A stretch of 64,000 nt of DNA from Chelatococcus sp. YT9 (GTDB taxonomy: Bacteria > Pseudomonadota > Alphaproteobacteria > Rhizobiales > Beijerinckiaceae). Positions 1-8,532 of the stretch are shown in pieces. The notes beneath the pieces were generated by a model. It saw only the letters and a program-made list of their open reading frames with translations, was not told the origin of the DNA and ran no database searches. Made by a program: the position numbers and the translations under genes. Position 1 is the first letter of the stretch; each line of letters begins with the position of its first letter. The DNA lies in the NCBI RefSeq assembly GCF_018398315.1, contig NZ_JAHBRW010000002.1, positions 1,720,637 to 1,784,636 on the forward strand. Direction: 5' to 3'.

Positions 1-28
1 GAACAACGTGAAGCAGTTCTTGAAGTAA
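1..28 (+). CDS. 3' end of an upstream gene (partial), possibly an ABC substrate-binding protein
   Basis: Reading from base 2, the sequence encodes NNVKQFLK and then TAA at 26-28. Only eight residues are visible, so no family can be assigned from the sequence. Because a sugar-type ABC ATPase follows about 100 bases downstream, behind a hairpin, the best guess is the C-terminus of the cognate periplasmic binding protein. That is inference from context. Confidence 0.35.
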
Positions 29-39
29 CAAGGTGCTGC

Positions 40-70
40 GCCACCCGCGTCACAAGGCGACGCGGGTGGC
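40..70 (+). terminator. Intercistronic hairpin (attenuator or mRNA-stabilising)
   Basis: GCCACCCGCGTC at 40-51 pairs perfectly with GACGCGGGTGGC at 59-70 (12 bp, 7-base loop). No T-run follows. Such hairpins often sit between a binding-protein gene and its transporter genes and lower downstream expression. A partial terminator is equally possible. Confidence 0.6.
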
Positions 71-130
71 CGAACCGCCGAACTTCCTTATCACGATCTC
101 TTCAATTCCCCCTGGTCCGAGAGCAAGACG

Positions 131-907
131 ATGACCGATGCTGCGGCAAACGCCTCTCCTCTCCTGTCCCTCCGCGGCATTGGCAAAAGCTATGGCCCGG
201 TGGTGGCCGTGCGCGATGTCGATCTCGATATCCACGCGGGTGAGGTTGTCGCCATCTGCGGCGATAATGGCGCCGGCAAGTCGAGCCTTATCAAGGTGAT
301 CTCGGGAGCCGAGGAGCCAACATCCGGCACGATGGCCATACGCGGCAAGGAAGTTCGCTTCGCCTCGCCCCATGATGCCTTGGAGCACGGGCTGGCGACG
401 ATCTATCAGGACCTCGCGCTGGCGCCCCGCCTGTCGATCGCCCAGAACGTATTTATGGGCTCGGAACTCACACGCCCGTTCGTCCTGCCTTTTCTGCGCG
501 TCCTCGACAAGGCCAAGATGATCGAGGAATCGCGCCGGTACCTCTCGCGTCTCTCCGTCGCCATTCAGGACATGACACGCCCCGTGGAGCGCCTCTCCGG
601 CGGTCAACGGCAGGCCGTCGCCATCTCGCGTGCCCTGCGCTGGAATGCCGACATCATCATCATGGACGAACCAACGGCGGCGCTGGGCGTGAAGGAAACC
701 GCGCTCGTGCTCGACCTCATCCGCACGCTGAAGGCGGGCGGTCACACCGTCATCCTCATCAGCCACAATATGCGCGACGTCGTCGCGCTCGCCGACCGCG
801 TGGTCATCATGGGGGCGGGCCGGAAATTCGTCGATCGTCCGCTCGGGGACCTGACAGCGGACGACCTCACCCATCTCATCATGAGCGGCAACGCGCGCGC
901 CGCCTGA
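131..907 (+). CDS. Sugar ABC transporter ATP-binding protein (single-domain, FrcA-like)
   Basis: A 258-residue single nucleotide-binding domain, as in FrcA-like ATPases and unlike the doubled RbsA/XylG type. Visible motifs are Walker A GDNGAGKSS near residue 44, the signature LSGGQRQ near 157, Walker B IIIMDEP near 177 and the switch His in LISHN. It would power import of a sugar or nucleoside through a membrane permease that must lie outside the window. The nucleoside hydrolase 33 bases downstream suggests the cargo is a nucleoside or ribose-like compound; this is inferred. Confidence 0.88.
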   Translation: MTDAAANASPLLSLRGIGKSYGPVVAVRDVDLDIHAGEVVAICGDNGAGKSSLIKVISGAEEPTSGTMAIRGKEVRFASPHDALEHGLATIYQDLALAPRLSIAQNVFMGSELTRPFVLPFLRVLDKAKMIEESRRYLSRLSVAIQDMTRPVERLSGGQRQAVAISRALRWNADIIIMDEPTAALGVKETALVLDLIRTLKAGGHTVILISHNMRDVVALADRVVIMGAGRKFVDRPLGDLTADDLTHLIMSGNARAA

Positions 908-940
908 GGCCATTCCCGCCCCTGCAACGAGACGCGAGCC

Positions 941-1867
941 GTGACCGAAACCATCATCATCGATACAGACCCCGGGCAGGATGACGCTGTCGCCATCCTG
1001 CTCGCCGTGGCCGCCGGCAAGCGGCTGGCGCTCGACTGTATCACGACGGTCGCGGGCAATGTGCCGGTGGCGCAGACGACGGCGAATGCCTTGCGGGTGC
1101 TGGATCTCGCCGGCCGCCCCGACATTCCGGTCTATCGCGGGGCCGAACGGCCGCTTATCGTCGCGCTCGAGACCGCCGAATTTGTCTGCGGGCCGGATGG
1201 CCTCGATGGGTCGGGGCTACCGCCACCGTCTCGCGAAGCGGACGCGGGGCACGCAGTGGACGCTATCATCGGGCGTCTGCGCGCCGCGCCCGATGGGCTG
1301 ACGCTGTGTCCACTCGGCCCCCTCACCAATCTTGCCCTGGCCTTTCGGCTGGCCCCCGACGTTCTACCGAAGATCCGCCGGATCGTACTGATGGGCGGCG
1401 CCATCGGCCTCGGCAACATCACGCCCGCGGCCGAATTCAACATGCATGTCGATCCCCATGCGGCCGCGATCGTGTTTGACTGCGGGCGGCCGATCGTCAT
1501 GATGGGGCTTGGCGTCACCCTGAAGGCGATCGCGACCCATGAGCAGATCGCGGGCTTCGCGATGCTCGGGACGGCTGCCGGCCGTTCCATTCACGGCATG
1601 CTGACCCGCCCACGCCCCGGCAGCCTGGGCACGGTCGGCCACCCCATGCATGACCCCTGCGTCATTGCCTATCTGCTCTGGCCTGAACTGTTCTCCGGCC
1701 GCGATTGCCATGTGGCGATCGCCACGGAGGACGGACCCATGCGCGGGCGCACCACCATCGATTGGAACGGGCGCCTGAAGCGCCCCGCCAACGCGCATGT
1801 CATCGCCGAAGTGGAGGCGCACGAGCTGTTTGAGCGGATGACGCGGCTCATCGCGACCTTGCCCTGA
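941..1867 (+). CDS. Nucleoside hydrolase (IUNH family)
   Basis: A 308-residue inosine/uridine-preferring type N-ribohydrolase that splits ribonucleosides into base and ribose. The N-terminal calcium-binding signature DTDPGQDDA lies at residues 8-16. The conserved AEFNMHVDP segment is mid-protein, and the MHDPC stretch near the C-terminus carries the usual active-site His-Asp. The start is a GTG at 941, in frame immediately before TETIIIDTDPG. It follows the ABC ATPase closely and is probably co-transcribed, which suggests uptake and then intracellular hydrolysis of nucleosides. Substrate specificity cannot be read from the sequence. Confidence 0.9.
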   Translation: MTETIIIDTDPGQDDAVAILLAVAAGKRLALDCITTVAGNVPVAQTTANALRVLDLAGRPDIPVYRGAERPLIVALETAEFVCGPDGLDGSGLPPPSREADAGHAVDAIIGRLRAAPDGLTLCPLGPLTNLALAFRLAPDVLPKIRRIVLMGGAIGLGNITPAAEFNMHVDPHAAAIVFDCGRPIVMMGLGVTLKAIATHEQIAGFAMLGTAAGRSIHGMLTRPRPGSLGTVGHPMHDPCVIAYLLWPELFSGRDCHVAIATEDGPMRGRTTIDWNGRLKRPANAHVIAEVEAHELFERMTRLIATLP

Positions 1868-1901
1868 GACATCCCGCATAGCATTGAGGACGGACAATAC
1901 C

Positions 1902-2423
1902 ATGGCGCATCTTGTCGAGGACCTTCAGCGCGAAGCCAGTGCGGCGATCGTTTCGATGCAGGAGGCGGCACTTACCGCCCGCCATGCCCACGCCCGTGCT
2001 GAACTGATGCGCCATATGCTGACCACCGCGCGCAAAGTGAAGGACAAGCCGAAAGCGGAGGCTGTCGAGACGGTGGTGACCGAATGGATGGACGCCTGGC
2101 ATCTGGCCCGCGCCGAATGGCCCCATATCGCGCGGGAGATGGAAGCGTTCACGGAAGCGTTCTACGATTATGCAAACGCGGAGACCGACGTCCACGATGC
2201 GCGTCTCAGGCAGGCAGTGGACGCCCTGGATGCGGCGCTAGCGCGGGAAGGCACCACGATTTCCGACCAGATGGCCTGGCGGTCACAATGCGCCCATGGC
2301 TGGTGGGACTGGGTGCTCCCGACACCTTCCGACCTGCCCGGCCGCAAGGAGCGCCCGAGCGTGCCGCAACTGTCGGCAGGTGAGCCATTCTGGCAGGCTG
2401 GCTGCGCCGAATTCTGCAAATGA
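1902..2423 (+). CDS. Conserved-looking hypothetical protein, 173 residues, helical
   Basis: I do not recognise the family. The ATG at 1902 is preferred over an in-frame TTG at 1884, because GAGGA at 1886-1890 sits at a usable distance. The first 120 residues are rich in Ala, Glu, Arg and Met and look mostly helical. The C-terminal part is Trp/Pro-rich (WWDWVLPTPSDLPG) and ends in a Cys-containing tail (CAEFCK). No signal peptide or membrane segment is evident. It lies 34 bases after the nucleoside hydrolase and is followed directly by a strong hairpin, so it is likely the last gene of that operon. Confidence 0.6.
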   Translation: MAHLVEDLQREASAAIVSMQEAALTARHAHARAELMRHMLTTARKVKDKPKAEAVETVVTEWMDAWHLARAEWPHIAREMEAFTEAFYDYANAETDVHDARLRQAVDALDAALAREGTTISDQMAWRSQCAHGWWDWVLPTPSDLPGRKERPSVPQLSAGEPFWQAGCAEFCK

Positions 2424-2424
2424 G

Positions 2425-2450
2425 CAAGGCTCGCGTCCGCGCGAGCCTTG
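2425..2450. terminator. Bidirectional terminator hairpin between convergent genes
   Basis: CAAGGCTCGCG at 2425-2435 pairs perfectly with CGCGAGCCTTG at 2440-2450 (11 bp, TCCG loop). It lies between the stop at 2423 and the convergent stop at 2475. The T-run is weak on both strands. Confidence 0.7.
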
Positions 2451-2474
2451 AGAACCGGGCCAAGTCTACGCCGC

Positions 2475-3470
2475 TCAGACCTGGCGCGGATCGAGCCCAA
2501 TATGCACCAGGGTCTCACCGGTCGCCATCACTGGCCCGGGGTGAATTGCGAGCACGATCCCTGGTTGCGGGCTCGTTGCCTCGCCTTTGCCGTTGCCCCA
2601 CGCATCATAGTATCGGCCAAGAACCGTACCGACCTCGATCCGATCGCCGCACGAAACCGCTTTCTCGAACAGGCCGCCGCGCGTGGCCGTCACCCAGGCG
2701 AAGTTCGAGAAATAATTGAGCTGGCCGTGGTCCCGCGCTGTTCCCTCAAGCATGCCGAGAGCGATCATCACATTCTTGAGTCTTGCGACGGAATCTGTGA
2801 CGGATTCGTCCGTAAATCCACGCATCTTGCCACCGCATTCGACGATGTAGCTTGCGATGCCATCCTTGGCGGCGGTCATCATCGCGGAGCCGTTCAGGAT
2901 CGTCGGGGGAGCGGGCAAGGTGTCACGCAGACCGAAGGCGCGTGCGACCTTTTCCGATAGCGCCTCGACCTCGCCGCCAACCTTCGGATATAAGGCCCAG
3001 CTTACATCAGGCGTCATCGCCGTGTGGAAATCCACCAGAACGTCGGCATATCTTTTTAATGGCTCGTAGATTTTTGCAGCCATCTGCTGCGTATGCGTGC
3101 CGTTGGGATCCCCGGGGAACTGCCGGTTCATGTCACCGCCGTGATAGAGCTCAAACGGGCTCGTCCGTTGACGGGCCTGGAAGGCCGGAAGGTTGAGGAT
3201 CGGCAAAGCCACCACTGTTCCGGCGAGCTGCGCGGGGTCGAGCGCGCCAAGCAACTCGTGGATGATGTAGGTGCCACAATATTCATTGCCATGCACGCAC
3301 CCGTGGAGCCACAGGACCTTGCCTGGTTTGGCTCCTTGGACGATCACGACGGGAATTTCGACCGGCGATCCGTCTGGCGCATCACCGATATGCAGCCGGC
3401 CCGTCACCCTGCCAGGCTCCGAGGAGCGCGCCGAGCCAATGATGATTTCCTGCGTCATGACTGCCCTCAT
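2475..3470 (-). CDS. Succinylglutamate desuccinylase/aspartoacylase-family deacylase, copy 2
   Basis: A 331-residue zinc-dependent M14-like amidohydrolase of the AstE/AspA/DoeB group, which removes N-acyl groups from amino acids. WLHGCVHGNEYCG supplies the first His and Glu zinc ligands, and VDFHTAM the third His. Its ATG overlaps the stop of the upstream paralogue by four bases (ATGA at 3467-3470). A second in-frame ATG at 3458 is possible. It is the last gene of the IclR-transporter-deacylase operon. It is clearly homologous over its whole length to the gene just upstream. The exact acyl substrate is unknown. Confidence 0.85.
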   Translation of the reverse strand: MRAVMTQEIIIGSARSSEPGRVTGRLHIGDAPDGSPVEIPVVIVQGAKPGKVLWLHGCVHGNEYCGTYIIHELLGALDPAQLAGTVVALPILNLPAFQARQRTSPFELYHGGDMNRQFPGDPNGTHTQQMAAKIYEPLKRYADVLVDFHTAMTPDVSWALYPKVGGEVEALSEKVARAFGLRDTLPAPPTILNGSAMMTAAKDGIASYIVECGGKMRGFTDESVTDSVARLKNVMIALGMLEGTARDHGQLNYFSNFAWVTATRGGLFEKAVSCGDRIEVGTVLGRYYDAWGNGKGEATSPQPGIVLAIHPGPVMATGETLVHIGLDPRQV

Positions 3471-4447
3471 GCCTGTCTGGGATCAAGACCGATGTGAATG
3501 AGCACATCACCCTGTGGAATGATCGGTCCGGGGTTATGCGCGAGGACGATGCCGCTAGCCGGGGCATGGACATCGCCATTCGGCTCCCCGAACTGGTCGG
3601 TATAGCTGCCGACCACATCGCCCTTGGTGATCGGATCGCCGCAATTGACCTTCGGCCGGAACAGCCCGCCACGCGGAGCCGTCGCCCAGTGGAAGTTCGA
3701 GAACAGCGTGAGCGGGCCATAGTCCGTCACCGGGCCGTCGAGCAGCCCGATCGCGCGGCCGAGATTGCGCAGCCTCTCCGCAACGTCGTTAAGCTGATCG
3801 CGCGTAAAAGCCGGCCCGAGGCCCCCGGCCTCGACGATGAAGCTCGGGATGCCATCGGCTCCGGCCGTCATCATCGCGGAGCCGACAAGCGTGCCCGACG
3901 GTGTCGGCAAGGTGTGCTCATAACCAAAGGCTTTCGCCATCTCATGGCCGACGCGGCCGACCTCGCCGTCGAGATCGGCGTAGAGCGCCCAGCGTGTCGT
4001 CGCGGTGAAAGCCGTGTGGAAGTCAACGAGATGCGTCGCGTGCTCCTTGAGCGGCGCATAGATGGCGGCCGCGGCCTGCTCGGTGAAGCCTCCGCCCGGA
4101 TTGCCGGGAAAGCACCGGTTCATATCCCCGTTGTTGAAGCCCTCGAAAGGGCTTACCCGCCGCAAGCTGCGAAACGCGGAGAGATTGAGGATGGGCAAAG
4201 CGACAACCGCGCCTTTGAGCGCATCGGGCGAAAGCGAGTTGAGAAAAGTGTGAATGGCAAATGTCCCGCAATATTCATTGCCGTGAACACAACCATGCAG
4301 CCATAGAACCGGGCCGTCGCTCGTGCCGCGTATGACCACGACTGGTATATCGACGGCCGCTCCGTCGGGCATCATACCTGTCGTAAGTGTTCCCTCATAG
4401 CGCCCTGGCGCGTCGGCTGTTATGGAGCCGATCTTGATGGTTTTCAT
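3467..4447 (-). CDS. Succinylglutamate desuccinylase/aspartoacylase-family deacylase, copy 1
   Basis: A 326-residue paralogue of the following gene with the same landmarks: WLHGCVHGNEYCG zinc motif near residue 53, NGDMNRCFPGNPGG, and VDFHTAF. Family members hydrolyse N-acyl amino acids such as N-succinylglutamate, N-acetylaspartate or N-acetyl-diaminobutyrate. Here it follows a polyamine/opine-type importer by 36 bases, so it probably deacylates the imported compound. Two tandem copies suggest two related substrates or a heteromeric enzyme; both ideas are inference. Confidence 0.85.
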   Translation of the reverse strand: MKTIKIGSITADAPGRYEGTLTTGMMPDGAAVDIPVVVIRGTSDGPVLWLHGCVHGNEYCGTFAIHTFLNSLSPDALKGAVVALPILNLSAFRSLRRVSPFEGFNNGDMNRCFPGNPGGGFTEQAAAAIYAPLKEHATHLVDFHTAFTATTRWALYADLDGEVGRVGHEMAKAFGYEHTLPTPSGTLVGSAMMTAGADGIPSFIVEAGGLGPAFTRDQLNDVAERLRNLGRAIGLLDGPVTDYGPLTLFSNFHWATAPRGGLFRPKVNCGDPITKGDVVGSYTDQFGEPNGDVHAPASGIVLAHNPGPIIPQGDVLIHIGLDPRQA

Positions 4448-4483
4448 GCGGGTTGCATCCTTCTTCTGTGATGGGGACGGTAG

Positions 4484-5362
4484 CTAGAGGCGCATCGCCG
4501 TCCTCAGCCCGACCAGCCGTTCGACAAAAAGGCCGAACAGCACGATGAGAACGATCTGCAGTGTGGTAATCGCGGCGATGACGGGTGAGCTTTCCCATTG
4601 AATATAAGAAAAAATCTCAACAGGAAGCGTCGTGACCCCGGGACCTGACAGGAACAGCGCAATATAGACGTCGCCGAATGATATGATGAACGCAAAGATC
4701 AATGCCGAGAGCACACCAGGAGCGATAAGCGGCAGGGTGACCTCAACCATGACGCGCCATCGCGGCGCACCCAGTGTCCAGGCAGCAGCCTCCAGATCAG
4801 GATCGACACCTTCCAGACTTGCGATGATGCCGGCGATCGTAAAGGGCAGGCAGATCAGCACATGCCCGATGATCAGCGCGGACAGTTCCATGAGCGGCAA
4901 CACCGTCAGCAGCAACAGGAGCGACAGGCTGATCAGGATATGGGGCACCATCATCGGCAGCATGACGAGGGACTGGGCCAGATTCCGGCCGCGTCCGGTG
5001 AACCGGACGATGCCATAAGCCGTGATGAAGCCGATAATCGTCGCCAGAACCGCGGCAACAAGCGCGAGCCACAGACTGAACTGGAAAGCTGACGTAAAAT
5101 TGTTGCTGGCGAAAAACTCCCTGTACCAATGCAGCGAGGCGTTGGACAACGCGTAGGTATTGCGTTGATCGGGGCTGAACGAGGCGAAGACTATGATCAG
5201 GATCGGCAGCAGCAGAAAGATGTACAGGAGCGTGATCAGGACGCTGTAGGCCCGCCTCCCAAGCGGCAAGAGGTCTATCTTCGGCTCGACCGGAAGCTGA
5301 CCGACCGCCTGCGGCGCGACCGGTTCTCTTCTCAGTGGCGATGTCTCAATATCAGTGTGCAC
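4484..5362 (-). CDS. ABC transporter permease, PotC-like
   Basis: An inner-membrane permease of the spermidine/putrescine/opine class with about six transmembrane segments. The EAA loop for ATPase contact is visible as LEAAAWTLGAPRWRVMVEVT. An upstream in-frame start would give 313 residues, but its N-terminus would lie inside the preceding permease gene. I prefer the GTG at 5362 (VHTDIETSP), preceded by GGAA, giving 292 residues and an 11-base overlap with the upstream gene. It forms the membrane channel together with the next permease. Confidence 0.85.
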   Translation of the reverse strand: MHTDIETSPLRREPVAPQAVGQLPVEPKIDLLPLGRRAYSVLITLLYIFLLLPILIIVFASFSPDQRNTYALSNASLHWYREFFASNNFTSAFQFSLWLALVAAVLATIIGFITAYGIVRFTGRGRNLAQSLVMLPMMVPHILISLSLLLLLTVLPLMELSALIIGHVLICLPFTIAGIIASLEGVDPDLEAAAWTLGAPRWRVMVEVTLPLIAPGVLSALIFAFIISFGDVYIALFLSGPGVTTLPVEIFSYIQWESSPVIAAITTLQIVLIVLFGLFVERLVGLRTAMRL

Positions 5363-6209
5363 CGCGTGTTTTCCGGAAATAGAGAGAAATGACCAGGAAC
5401 TGGGTGAGAACGAGCAGCGCGGCAACCGCCGCGCCTAGCGGCCAATTGAAGGTCGACAGAACGAGATTGTAGATCGTCTGTCCCATCATGGTGACGTCGC
5501 GCCCGCCCAGGAGTTGCGGCGTGACAACTGAGCCCGCCGTCAGGGTGAACACCAGGGCCGAGCCCATTACGATACCGGAGCGGCTGAGCGGCAAGGTGAC
5601 TTCGAGAAAGGCACGGAGGGGGCGAGCGCCCAACGTGCTCGCCGCCGGCACCAGATGGCGATCCTGGCTCGTCAGCGAGGAGAATATCGGAAACACCATA
5701 TAGGGCAGCATGATGTGAACGAGTGCGACAATAACCGTTCCCTCGCGGTGCAGGAGCTCCACCGGAGCCGCGATGAGGCCGACGAGCATCATCAGGCGGT
5801 TGATCAATCCGTCGCTGCCGAGCAGCACGATCCAGCCATAAGTGCGCACGATGATGCCGGTCATCAGCGGGGCGACGATCAAGAACATCAGCAGGCTGCG
5901 CCAGCCGCTTGTCATGCGGGCCAGGAAATAGGCGAGCGCGTAGGCGAAGACGAGCGAGATGACCGTGACCACCGCGGCGATACGGAACGTCGAGTAGATG
6001 ACATTGCGGTAATAGCTGTCGAAGAGAAGACGACTGTAGTTTTCCGTCGTGAACCCCGGAATGAACAGCTCGGCGGGAGAATATTTGAAGAAGCTGACGG
6101 CGAGAAAATAGCTTATCGGCGCGAGCAGAAAGAGCAGATACAATACGGTGATTGGGCTCAGCAGGATGCTCGCGAAGGCACCGGTCCTGGCCTCGGGATC
6201 GCGGATCAT
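5352..6209 (-). CDS. ABC transporter permease, PotB-like
   Basis: A 285-residue binding-protein-dependent permease. The first hydrophobic helix (ILLSPITVLYLLFLLAPISY) starts at about residue 14. The EAA-type loop near residue 195 is ASTLGARPLRAFLEVTLP. It lies between the ATPase (6257-7327) and the PotC-like permease, with translational overlap to the latter, as is usual for polyamine-type importers. Its partners are the binding protein at 7441-8517 and the ATPase. Confidence 0.88.
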   Translation of the reverse strand: MIRDPEARTGAFASILLSPITVLYLLFLLAPISYFLAVSFFKYSPAELFIPGFTTENYSRLLFDSYYRNVIYSTFRIAAVVTVISLVFAYALAYFLARMTSGWRSLLMFLIVAPLMTGIIVRTYGWIVLLGSDGLINRLMMLVGLIAAPVELLHREGTVIVALVHIMLPYMVFPIFSSLTSQDRHLVPAASTLGARPLRAFLEVTLPLSRSGIVMGSALVFTLTAGSVVTPQLLGGRDVTMMGQTIYNLVLSTFNWPLGAAVAALLVLTQFLVISLYFRKTRGAH

Positions 6210-6256
6210 GTCAGGCTCCGTGTCATGTCTGGCTCGGATTCATGTCACGCTCGGGA

Positions 6257-7327
6257 TCATGGCGCGTCGACCGGGATGGCGCGGCATTCGTTCAGGTTCG
6301 CATGCACGGGAACGCCCGTTTCGATCGTGCGAAAGCGCTCGAGGTTGGGAGCGGAGCAATGGAGCGACTGCCCCTGACCGGTGCGCAGATCAAACAGGAT
6401 GCGGTCCCCCTGGAACACGCGCTTCGCAACCCGCAGCGCAATTGTGCCCGGCGTGTCCGGCTCAGCAAGTTCGACCCGCTCTGGACGGATCATCAGTACC
6501 GCTCTGCCGCCCCGCTTAAGGCCAGGCCGCACGGCTCTGGCAGCGACATGCAATTCATCGACCGCGACCACGACCTGGTCACCATCAATGCCGGCCACTT
6601 CGCCTTCCATGAGGCTCGCCTCGCCGATGAACTCGGCCGCGAAACGTGTAGACGGCGCGTCATAAAGGTCCTCAGGTGATCCAACCTGTTCGATGCCGCC
6701 CGCATTCATCAGGATGACGCGATCCGACATTTCAAAGGCTTCGTCCTGGTCGTGGGTCACGAACACCGTCGTCATACCGAGACGCTGCTGGATATCGCGG
6801 AGTTCGAGGCGCATCCGCTTTCGTAAAAGAGCGTCGAGATTGGACAGCGGCTCATCGAGAAGCAGGATCGGCGGCTCGATCACCAGGGCGCGGGCCAACG
6901 CGACGCGCTGACGCTGACCGCCGGATAGTTGATGAGGATAACGGTCTTCGACATTCGGCAAGCCGACCACGTCGAGCATCGTGCGCACCCGCCGCGTGAT
7001 GTCGGCTTTCGGTACTTTACGCATGCGCAGCCCGAAGGCGATGTTCTCCGCGATCGTCCTGTGCGGGAACAGTGCATAGTTCTGGAAAACGAGCCCGATA
7101 TCGCGGTAGGGCGGCGCGAGACGCGTGATATCGCGCCCGCCCAGTAGAAGGCGCCCCTCGGTCGGCTGGGTCAGCCCTGCGATGATATGGAGCGTCGTCG
7201 TCTTGCCACAGCCGGACGGCCCAAGCAGCGTGAGGAGTTCACCTTTGTGCACCTCGACATCGACGGGCCCAAGCGCGGTGACGGAGCCGTAGCATTTGAT
7301 GATACTCTCGAGCTGGAGGACAGGCAT
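6257..7327 (-). CDS. ABC transporter ATP-binding protein, PotA-like
   Basis: A 356-residue ATPase. Motifs are Walker A GPSGCGKTT (near residue 37), Q-loop LVFQNYALFPH, signature LSGGQRQR, Walker B ILLLDEPLSNLD and switch VFVTHDQDEA. A C-terminal TOBE-like regulatory region of about 115 residues follows, which is typical of PotA/MalK-class proteins. It energises the PotB/PotC-like permeases encoded just downstream. About 110 bases separate it from the binding-protein gene. Confidence 0.92.
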   Translation of the reverse strand: MPVLQLESIIKCYGSVTALGPVDVEVHKGELLTLLGPSGCGKTTTLHIIAGLTQPTEGRLLLGGRDITRLAPPYRDIGLVFQNYALFPHRTIAENIAFGLRMRKVPKADITRRVRTMLDVVGLPNVEDRYPHQLSGGQRQRVALARALVIEPPILLLDEPLSNLDALLRKRMRLELRDIQQRLGMTTVFVTHDQDEAFEMSDRVILMNAGGIEQVGSPEDLYDAPSTRFAAEFIGEASLMEGEVAGIDGDQVVVAVDELHVAARAVRPGLKRGGRAVLMIRPERVELAEPDTPGTIALRVAKRVFQGDRILFDLRTGQGQSLHCSAPNLERFRTIETGVPVHANLNECRAIPVDAP

Positions 7328-7440
7328 ATGGCGGTGTCTCCGGGCAATATTCGCCCATCGCGGCGCCGCTGATACGGCGGCCCACAGGCAGATCGGAAAA
7401 GGTCTGCGCAGACTTCGCGCAGCCAGGTCGGCAAATGCGG

Positions 7441-8517
7441 CTATGCCGCTTGTAGCACTTCCTTGTTCCAGCGCTCGACGTATTGGTCACGGAAGGCAAA
7501 CATCGCCATGTAGTCAGTATTGCGCTGCAGCTTTCCAAGAAGCTCCACGTCGCTTTCGCTGAGCTCGAGTTTTTTGAGATCCGGGGGTAGATTCCGCATC
7601 GCTTCCATGTTCGTCGGCGGGTAGCCGGTCAGCCGCGCAAACGCGATTTGCGCTTCCGCTTCGAGCGTCGTGTTCATGAATGCGTCGGCAAGCTCGAGGC
7701 TATCCTTCGGGCGGTTGGCGACAAGCGCCATGTTCCAGATCCAGGACAGCCCGCCCTCTTTCGGGATCACGAATTCGACCGGTGCGCCTGCCGCCGCCGC
7801 TTGTTCGGTCCGCGCGCCGAAGTATGGAGCGATCCAAATTTCGTCCGCCGTCAATAACTGCTTGGTGTGCTCGACATTATTGATGATCTTGCACTGGTTG
7901 TCTTTGAACAGTGTCTTGAACTTGGCAATGCCCGGTTCGATATTCTCGACGGAGCCGCCAAGGGCGATGTTGATGGCATGGAACACTTCCTCGCCCTGCC
8001 AATTCCAAGCGGGAAAAGCCACCTTCCCCTTGAAGGCGGGATCCCACATGTCGAGCCAGGAATCGATAGGCCTCGTAATTCTCTTGGTATTGACGCAAAG
8101 CCCGTAGGGCGTGTGGCACTTGCCGACGAGCTGCTCATAGCGGAACGAAGGATGCACTTTCTCGATATTGGGGATACGGTCCGCCGTCCACGGGCGGTAG
8201 AGACCCATGGCCACCAGTTGGCCGGCTTTGGTCTGGCTGGAATGGCTGAGATCCCATTGAGGCCGAACGCGCTGGGCCATGACGATCGGCTCCTGGCCTA
8301 TCCCATGTTTCCACACGAACTCGATGCCCCTCGCTTTCGCGAAGGGATCGGCGAAGGTCTTGTTGACCCACTCGCCCCATGTGCCGCCAGCCATGAGCAC
8401 GCGGAGGTCTTTTGCGGCGCTGGCTGGCGTCGTTCCGAACCCACCGATCGTGCCAGCAGCCGCAAAAGCGCCCGCGCCCTGAAGAACACCACGCCGTGAA
8501 AACTTGCTGTTTGTCAT
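7441..8517 (-). CDS. ABC transporter periplasmic substrate-binding protein, PotD/PotF-like
   Basis: A 358-residue protein that begins with a twin-arginine-like signal (FSRRGVLQGAGAFAAAG) and a likely cleavage after PASA, then mature AKDLRVLMAGG. Its length and the segments ILLTADEIWIAPYFG-like and LVANRPKDSLELADAFMN match the polyamine/opine extracellular solute-binding class. The start ATG at 8517 is preceded by GAGAGGGG. It is the receptor for the importer encoded downstream. The ligand may be an N-acylated amine or amino acid, given the two deacylases in the operon; this is inferred. Confidence 0.88.
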   Translation of the reverse strand: MTNSKFSRRGVLQGAGAFAAAGTIGGFGTTPASAAKDLRVLMAGGTWGEWVNKTFADPFAKARGIEFVWKHGIGQEPIVMAQRVRPQWDLSHSSQTKAGQLVAMGLYRPWTADRIPNIEKVHPSFRYEQLVGKCHTPYGLCVNTKRITRPIDSWLDMWDPAFKGKVAFPAWNWQGEEVFHAINIALGGSVENIEPGIAKFKTLFKDNQCKIINNVEHTKQLLTADEIWIAPYFGARTEQAAAAGAPVEFVIPKEGGLSWIWNMALVANRPKDSLELADAFMNTTLEAEAQIAFARLTGYPPTNMEAMRNLPPDLKKLELSESDVELLGKLQRNTDYMAMFAFRDQYVERWNKEVLQAA

Positions 8518-8532
8518 GGTATCAATCCCCTC

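Noticed and set aside
7402-7413. Perfect palindrome GTCTGCGCAGAC between the binding-protein and ATPase genes
   Set aside because: It is inside an operon, short, has no second copy that I could find and is not placed like a terminator or promoter element.
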